Below are positions 1 through 6,410 of a stretch of 13,131 nt of DNA, piece by piece (position 1 is the first letter of the stretch; each line of letters opens with the position of its first letter). The notes beneath the pieces are model-generated. The model was not told the DNA's origin, did no database searches, and saw nothing but the letters and a program-made list of their open reading frames with translations. Source of the DNA: Pigoraptor vietnamica (Eukaryota > Opisthokonta > Filasterea); assembly GCA_943704525.1 (NCBI GenBank), contig CALSCQ010002284.1, forward strand, positions 32,851 through 45,981, in the 5' to 3' direction. A program made the translations under genes and the position numbers.

Positions 1-3000
1 CGATTACGGCGGACACGGTTCCGGAGCTTGACACGAGCTTTGTGATTGTGCTGTCGGGCGTGAGCGGCGGCGGCCGCCTTGGCGATTCGTCGGGAACGAC
101 GAGCGCGGTGACGATTCTGGAGAACGACGACGCGCGCGGTGTGTTCGGGTTCTCTGACGGATCGTCGCTGATGGCAGTGCCGGAGTCGTCCGATGGCGTT
201 GGGACGGTTGTTACGCTCCGCCTCGAGCGCACTGGCGGTCTGTTTGGCAGCCAGTCGCTGTCGTGGTCAGGCTCGTACAAGGGCGTTCCGTCGGACGGTC
301 AGTTTACCCCTACGTCCGGCGTCGTGGACTTCGCCGACGGCCAGTCGGACGCGACGATCGTCATCAATCTTGTTGCCGATGGCATCCCCGAGGTGAATGG
401 CACGGTATTTGTAACGCTGACGGACGTGCACGGCGGTGGACGCGTCGACCCCTCGCATGCGTTGAGTGTGGTCATCGTCCTTGAGAATGACGATGTTCGT
501 GGAATCATCGCGTTCGACGTGTCGAAACCGTACGTCGGGGCCGAGGGCTCCTCCGTGATTGTACCTGTCATGCGGTTGCGCGGTTCGTTCGGAGCGTGCT
601 CCCTCCAGCTGCGCGTGGAGTTCGGATCCGGTGCGTCCTCGACAGACATTGGGGAGATTCCTTCGTCTGTGACGTTTGCGGACGGCGCCATGGAGGCCTC
701 CGTCGCGGTGCCTCTTATCGCTGATGGCGTGCCCGAGTTGTCCGAAGTTGTGTCGCTTGTACTTAGCAGCCCAGTCGGCACGTCGCTGAGCGAGTCTGCT
801 AGCCGCGTCTCGATCACGATCGAGGCGAGCGACGCGCCGTATGGCATCTTTGCGTTCGCGGCGTCCGCTGCGACGGCCCAAGAAGGGAGCGTGGCCGTCA
901 TGACCATTGTGCGCACTGGCGGCAGCATCGGCGCGGTGACCGTGCCGGTTGTCACGCGCAGCGGAAACGCCACGGTCGGACAGGATGTTGATGCCACAAC
1001 TGTGACGGAAGCGTTGCCGACGGTGTCGCAATCGACGGACGTGCAGTTCGCGGAGGGGCAGTCGTCTGCGACCGTACAAGTCGCAGTTCACCGTGACGGC
1101 GTCCCCGAAATCGACGAGGTTTTCTTCCTCGACCTCGGCACTCCCCGCACTACCGACGAAGAGGCGGAGACAGTCGCGGGCAGCCCGGGCCTCGGGGCAA
1201 TCACGTCGGTTACCGTCACCATCCCAGCGAACGACAATTTCGGCGGGATTATCGGGTTCGCCGACGAATCGAACGAAATCGTCGCAGACGAGACCACGCA
1301 GACCAACACTGTCACACTCTCCGTTCAACGCAACGGCGGCACCTTCGGCACGGTCTCGGTAGTGTGGCAGGTGTCCGGACCCGATGGTAACGTGTCTCCA
1401 CGTCAAGGAGTGGCGACGTTCTCAGAGGGTCAGACGATTGCTACCATCGCACTCAATATTCTGCCGGACGACGTGCCCGAGCTCGAGCAGACGTATTCGG
1501 TGGCGCTTCAGCAAGTTGCGGGCAGCGGCGTGTCGTTGAGCGCAGGTGTCACGGCCACTCTCGTCGTGCGCGCCAACGACGATCCGGTCGGCGTCTTCTC
1601 GTTCGATCCGGCCGCGATTGTCGTCGAGAATGCTGCCGGCAACGCACGGTTAACGATATCGCGGTCGGGCGGCACTTTCGGCGAAGTGATTGCCTCGGTG
1701 TTCACAATGGAAGTTGCGGGCCTCGGCACCGATGCCACGGCGCTCAGCGGCAAGGATTTCGTGCCGGTCTCAACGAACATTACGTTCTCATCGGGCCAGC
1801 GCACGGCGACCGTTGATGTGCCCATCGTCATGCAAGAGGACGCCGAGTTTGCCGAGACGTTCGCCGTGAAACTGGGGCAACTATGGGCCGCTTCCGCACC
1901 CTCGTACGCTCCGCCGCGCATCGGTTCGAACGGCACGGCGCAAGTGACGATCGCGGAGCACGGCAACCCAAGCGGCATCATCGCGTTTGTGACGGAGAGC
2001 CAGACAGTCGCGGAGACCGCAGGAGAGCTCCAGCTCAGTCTGCAGAGGACCATCGGAAAACGCGGCACCGTGTCGGTGACCATCTCCGTCGCGCGGAATT
2101 CCACGGCGACCGACGGCGCCGATTTCACTATCTCCACAAAGACCGTCACCTTCGCGGACGGCCAAAGGGACGCCTCGGTCATTCTTGCGATTGTGGACGA
2201 CGACGCCCCCGAGCTCGACGAATCAATTGTCCTCGAGCTGACGTCGCCAACAAACTTCGCAACGCTCGGATCGCCGAGCCGCATCACCCTGCTCATTCCG
2301 CAGAACGACGACGCGAACGGCGTTGTGGAATTCGTTGGCACGCCCGCGCTCATCGAAGTGGCAGAGCCCGCAACGGGCGACGCGCTCGTCGCTCTCACAG
2401 TGACGCGCGGACGCGCCACCTTTGGGGAAGTGTCGGTGACGTGGTCGATCGCCGGCCCAGGCCAGTCCGTGGAGTCGGACATTATGCCGGCCCAGGGCAC
2501 CGTCGTGCTCCCCGAAGGGACTTCGAACGCGACGATCAACATACGCGTCCTCGCCGATGACGTGCCTGAGCTTTCGAAGCGATACAACGTGTCCTTAACC
2601 AGCGTGACCGGCGGCGCGCGCCTTGGCACCCTGACGATGGTCAGCATTGTCGTGCCCGAAAACGACAACGTGCGCGGTGAGTTTGCGTTCGAGACGACGT
2701 CCGTGACAGTCCCTGAGACCTACAAGAGCCGTTTCGTCGCGCGCGTGATTCGGTCCGCCTCTGCCTTCGGTACCGTCGACGTTCAAATACGAGCCCAGCC
2801 AGTCGCCGGCATGCCGGAGAAGCGAACGGCCGTAGCGGGGGTTGATTACGCCTTCGCCAACAAGTCCGCGTCGTCCGTCGACACTATCGTGTTGCGCTTC
2901 GGGCCGAATGTGACGTCGTTGGCGTTTGTCATCACAATTGTCGACGACAAAACGCCCGAGCTCGACGAGCTGTTCGTTCTGACGATCCAGAACTTGACGG

Positions 3001-5671
3001 TCGTTCAGGAAAGTCCCGCGCCGAAGGCTCCCAGCCTCTCGGTCGCGGCGCCTCAGTTGCAGGCGACAATCGCGAACAACGACAATGCGTTCGGCGTCGT
3101 TGGTTTTCTCAACTTAACGGCCACCGCGGAGGAAGGCGAGGTCGCACAGCTCCGTGTGGCTCGGCTGCCAAACTTCGGCTCGTTCGGCCGCGTGACCGGC
3201 GTGATCCAGACGCGCTCCGGCACCGCAGCATCCGGCCTTGATTTCGAGCCGCTCAACGCCACGTTCGTGCTCGAGGAAGGCTCGTCCGATGTCGTCGTGG
3301 TTAACGTCACCGTGCTCAACGACGACGAGGTTGAGCTCACCGAGACCTTCGGAGTGGGCATCAAGATCATATCGACGACGGAAGATGGCGAGGTTGTGCC
3401 CGTCGGGGCGACCGTTGGAAGGGATGCTGTCGTCAGCATACCGTTCAAGCCTACGACAGCAGCGACGTGCCCCGCAGAGACGGTCTCGGGGGCTGACTGG
3501 CCGCAGTCGAGTCCGGGCGCCGTCGTCGTGCGACTCTGCGCCACGGGTTTCGTTGGTGTGCAGACTCGCGCGTGCGGACCCAGCAGCCCGACATGGAACG
3601 CGGTGGACACTGCGCAGTGCACCACTGTCGCGGACCGCCTCAATAGCCTCAAGGTGGCGAACATTACGCTGGACAACCTCGCCGACGCCAACAGTGCCGT
3701 TTCGGACGTTACAAAACAGGCCGCCAGCCTCGATGCCGAGGCCGTCTCTGCGACGCTGGACGTCGTGGACCGCCTGCTCACGTTCTTTTTGGACAACGTC
3801 AACGTGGCGGACAGTCCCGAGGCAGCGGGCTTCGTCGGGACGCTCGGCGAGCTCTTGAACGTCGACTCGAACAGTCTCTCGACTGAAAACGCTGATCGTC
3901 TCCAAAACAACATCAATTCGATCGCAAACGCGCTGGCCACGGGCCTCGCGGAGAATGGCACGAAGACAATCGACGCAGAAAACCTCGTGATTGCGGGCGC
4001 GAGTGTGAGCGCCGATTCGGACAGCGGCCTTTCTTTCCCATTCGCGACGGACGCGTCGAGTCGCCGCCGCCGCTCAAACAACGGGGTCCTTGACTTCACG
4101 CTGCCCGCGGCGGCTTTCGCGCAGGCGGCGAACCAGACCGGCTTGGACGACGGCGAGCCCATCGGCATCCAGTTTGTCGTGTACACCAAGCCGACCACGT
4201 TCCAGTCGGCCGACCCTGTCACGCTCGGCTCATCTGTGATCACGGCGTCGTTTGCGAACGCGGGGCCAAACGGGGTCAACTTTTCCGGGACGTACGTCGA
4301 GTTCGTCCTCACACACGCGCCGACGCAGAACCCGGAATGTGTATTCTGGGTCGACAGTTCCCGGACGTGGAGCGAATACGGGTGCTATGTGGCCGAGCGC
4401 TCTCCGAGCCGCGACTGGACGCGCTGTCGGTGCAACCACACGACGAGCTTCGGGGTGCTCTTTGGGGCGACGCCGTCGTCGGCAAGCAGCACGGCGCTCT
4501 CCGTGATCACATACATTGGCTGCGCCGTGTCCATGTTCGGCGCGGCGGTGACCATCATAACGTTCGGCCTGCTGCGGCGACTGCGGTCGTTCGCCATCTC
4601 ACTCGTGCTGCACCTGATGGTCGCGATATTCTTTGTCAACCTCACGTTCCTTGCGGGCATCAGCAACACGGACAACAGCGGGCTCTGCGCGGCGACGGCC
4701 ATCTTCCTGCACTTCTTCATCCTCGCGCAGTTCACGTGGATGCTCACCATCGCCGTGAACCTCTTCCGCGGCATCGTCCTGCTTGCGACAGACTCGCACG
4801 AGTACTTCCGCCAAATGGTCGCCTTCGCCTGGGGTAAGCGTCGCTCTTGCGTCCGCACGGCCACCTTTTCTTACGATGCTAACCGACATCTGCGCAGGCA
4901 CGCCTGTTGTTATCGTCGTGCTGTCGATGGCGATCAAGTTCGACATGTACGGCGACGACGACAAGTGAGTGCGAAGAGCTCAATCCGTGCGCACATGCAA
5001 CGCACCGTGCACGATGACGCTGACACCCGATCCCCCGTCCTCGCAGGTGCTGGATTGTCGACAACGGTGCACTCATCGGCGCCTTCATCGTCCCCATCGG
5101 AATCGTCATCGTCGCGAATTTGGTGATGTTCGCGCTGATCGTGCGCGCGCTGGTCGTCCAGGCGGGCGAGCGCAAGCTCCTGCAGCAGAAGGACGACCGC
5201 TCCCAGCTCAAGATTTGCATGGGTATCTTCGTGCTGATGGGCGTCACGTGGATCTTTGGTCTCACGGCCATTGAGGACCCGACGGACGCGTCACAGTACC
5301 TCTTCGTTATCACCAACTGCTTCCAGGGCGCCTTCATCTGCATCGTCTACGTCGGCAGCGGACGCGTTCTCCAGGGGTACCGCGAGCTGCTCGGGCCCTC
5401 GTTCGCGCGCATCAGCTCGGCATTCTCACGATCGACAGCGAGCACGGGCGCGGGCAACAGCAGCGCGGGCACAGACTCCACCGGCGTGTCCTCCAGCGGC
5501 GCCAACGACTCGACGACCTCGGGCGTATTCACGTCAGTCGCGTCGGCCGCCCCGTCCATGTCTCGCGCAACGGGGGCGTCGTATGCGTCGCAGCAGGCGG
5601 ACATCGAAGAAGTGCACGCCCGCGTGCTCTCCCTCGGTCCCGGCGACAACATCGGCGAGAGCCGTGTCTGA
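1..5671 (+). CDS. Adhesion GPCR with Calx-beta repeat ectodomain (5' partial)
   Basis: This is a cell-surface receptor of the adhesion GPCR class, closest in plan to ADGRV1/VLGR1. The reading frame is open from position 3, so the gene starts upstream. Exons are 3-4833, 4898-4964 and 5047-5671; introns are 64 and 82 nt, and the three exons join to 1840 codons plus TGA. Residue number is codon position divided by 3. Order: end of one Calx-beta repeat plus nine full ones (residues 40-1150), a Cys/Trp-containing hormone-receptor-like domain (C1156-C1206), a GAIN region, a GPS (C1446, C1461, C1475, C1477, then H1479-T1480-T1481), and seven hydrophobic helices from about 1499 to 1740. The TM3 cysteine (1562) and the CW of extracellular loop 2 (1634) are present, as are the class motifs GVTWIFG in TM6 and NCFQGAF in TM7. 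Splicing inside TM4 and before CW restores the helices exactly. The tail is Ser/Thr/Gly-rich and ends ESRV. The family is certain; direct orthology to ADGRV1 is not shown. Confidence 0.95.
120..3450 (+). repeat. Array of nine Calx-beta repeats (coding)
   Basis: Nine units of about 115-140 residues begin near 120, 483, 822, 1227, 1572, 1956, 2301, 2658 and 3075, each opening with an acidic NDD/NDN-like turn followed by G-hydrophobic-x-F. Inside each unit are a 'F.(D/E)GQ..A.' strand and a 'DD.PE..E.F...L' strand, the hallmark of Calx-beta domains. The acidic turns between repeats are where this family binds calcium. Unit 6 is degenerate at its start (EHGNPSG instead of NDD), and unit 3 begins EASDAPYG, so those two junctions may bind calcium poorly. 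The units differ in sequence, so this is an old domain array rather than a recent DNA tandem repeat. Confidence 0.93.
4338..4460 (+). other. GPCR proteolysis site (GPS) motif
   Basis: The segment has the four-cysteine, two-tryptophan GPS pattern: CVFW, then a GCY cysteine, then CRCNH. The autoproteolysis tripeptide is H-T-T (codons 4437-4445) instead of the common H-L-T. The catalytic His and the nucleophilic Thr at +1 are kept; only the -1 residue differs. Cleavage, if it occurs, would fall between the codons at 4440 and 4443 and leave a short tethered-agonist stretch TSFGVLFG before TM1. The substitution also creates an N-H-T sequon (codons 4434-4442). Confidence 0.88.
4834..4897 (+). other. 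GPCR intron 1 (64 nt, phase 1)
   Basis: Donor GTAAGC, branch-like GCTAAC about 16 nt before the acceptor, acceptor TGCGCAG. Removing it joins AW to GTPVVIVV and rebuilds TM4. Reading through it gives a charged, non-membrane sequence. Confidence 0.93.
4965..5046 (+). other. GPCR intron 2 (82 nt, phase 2)
   Basis: Donor GTGAGT, acceptor CTCGCAG. Its removal joins YGDDDK to CWIVDNG, giving the conserved CW of extracellular loop 2 just before TM5. Confidence 0.93.
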
Positions 5672-5712
5672 GCGCCCAAGTGGATCCCGAAAAATGACTT
5701 CGATTTATGTTT

Positions 5713-5758
5713 ACGTATGTGTGTGCGCGTGTGTGTGTGCGTGTATATGTGTGCGTGC
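5713..5758. repeat. Alternating purine-pyrimidine (TG/CG/TA) tract
   Basis: These 46 nt alternate purine and pyrimidine without a break, mostly GT with CG and TA steps. A looser GT-rich stretch continues to about 5800. This composition favours Z-DNA under negative supercoiling and is also microsatellite-like. It lies about 40 nt after the GPCR stop codon. Confidence 0.9.
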
Positions 5759-5870
5759 TTGTGTGAGTGTGCTTGACAGTGTGCGTGCGCGATTGCGCTT
5801 GTTATGTCGTCTGCAGTCGCCGCATGTGCGCGTGCTGTCGTGCGTGCGTTGGCGTTGGCTTTGTTCAATA

Positions 5871-5890
5871 CACGTGATGTCACGTGATGT
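5871..5890. promoter_or_regulatory. Tandem CACGTGATGT element (two E-box cores)
   Basis: Two exact head-to-tail copies of CACGTGATGT occur about 90-110 nt upstream of the GFA start codon. Each contains the palindromic CACGTG core bound by bHLH-type factors in many eukaryotes. The second copy is preceded by T, giving TCACGTGATG, a 10-mer also found upstream of the decarboxylase gene. The regulatory role is inferred from position and repetition. Confidence 0.55.
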
Positions 5891-5981
5891 GTGAGGGGCA
5901 TTGTGTAATTTTTTCGGTCAGTGCGTATCGCAATTTTTGCATCCTGTTTCTGCGACAAAGTCTTTCGTTCTTTATTCCAGC

Positions 5982-6395
5982 ATGGGTGAGCGTACCACGC
6001 ACCGCGGGGGCTGCCACTGCCGCGCGGTGCGCTTTGAAGTCGATGCACCTGCGGACCTCGTCGCGTTTGACTGCAACTGCAGTGTGTGCGCCATGAAGCG
6101 CAACACGCACTTTATCGTGCCCGCCTCCGACTTTCGCCTACTCTCGGGAAGCGACGCGCTGACCGAGTACAGGTTCAACACGCGCACCGCCGTGCACCTG
6201 TTCTGCCGAGTGTGCGGCGTGCAGGCGTTTTACCGGCCCCGCTCGAATCCCGACGGCGTCGCGGTGACGGTGCACTGCATGGATCCCGGAACGGTTCGGA
6301 GCGTGCGCGTGTCCACATTTGACGGACAGAATTGGGAGGCGGAAATGACACAACGCGCCGATCACATGGCGGCACTAAGTCGCGGCCGAGAATAA
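5982..6395 (+). CDS. CENPV-like GFA-domain zinc protein, 137 aa
   Basis: This is a small single-domain protein of the GFA family (named after glutathione-dependent formaldehyde-activating enzyme), most like the C-terminal domain of animal CENPV. Metal-binding cysteines fall in the family order: C11-x-C13 in GGCHC, C31-N-C33-SV-C36, and C75-x2-C78. The family phrases HFIVPAS, YRFNT, H.FCR.CGVQAFY and PRSNP are all visible. I chose the ATG at 5982 because it lies eight residues before the first zinc cysteines; an in-frame non-ATG extension to 5901 looks non-coding. No intron is needed. The substrate is unknown for most members, and a true formaldehyde-linked activity should not be assumed. Its stop lies 15 nt from that of the convergent decarboxylase gene. 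Confidence 0.9.
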   Translation: MGERTTHRGGCHCRAVRFEVDAPADLVAFDCNCSVCAMKRNTHFIVPASDFRLLSGSDALTEYRFNTRTAVHLFCRVCGVQAFYRPRSNPDGVAVTVHCMDPGTVRSVRVSTFDGQNWEAEMTQRADHMAALSRGRE

Positions 6396-6410
6396 TGAAC
6401 TTCATTGGAA

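Larger units (their letters stand above)
5672..5981. other. Intergenic region between the GPCR and the GFA gene
   Basis: About 310 nt with no convincing coding sequence. It holds the 3' flank of the GPCR (a long TG/CG alternating tract) and the likely promoter and 5' leader of the GFA gene (tandem CACGTGATGT, then T-rich sequence). I see no AATAAA downstream of the GPCR stop. Just before the GFA start codon, a pyrimidine-rich run ending TTCCAG looks like a splice acceptor, so a 5'-UTR intron is possible. Confidence 0.7.

Noticed and set aside
267-4312. Long minus-strand open frames (379-419 codons) opposite the Calx-beta and GAIN region
   Set aside because: They mirror a GC-rich coding strand with G/C third positions, show no recognisable domain, and overlap a certain gene. 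They are shadows.
4834-5126. Continuation of the GPCR frame past 4833
   Set aside because: The extension is Arg/His/Ser-rich and loses TM4-TM7, whereas splicing at 4833/4898 restores them.
5901-5981. N-terminal extension of the GFA protein
   Set aside because: It starts at a non-ATG codon, is AT-rich compared with coding sequence here, and crosses a likely splice acceptor just before ATG 5982.
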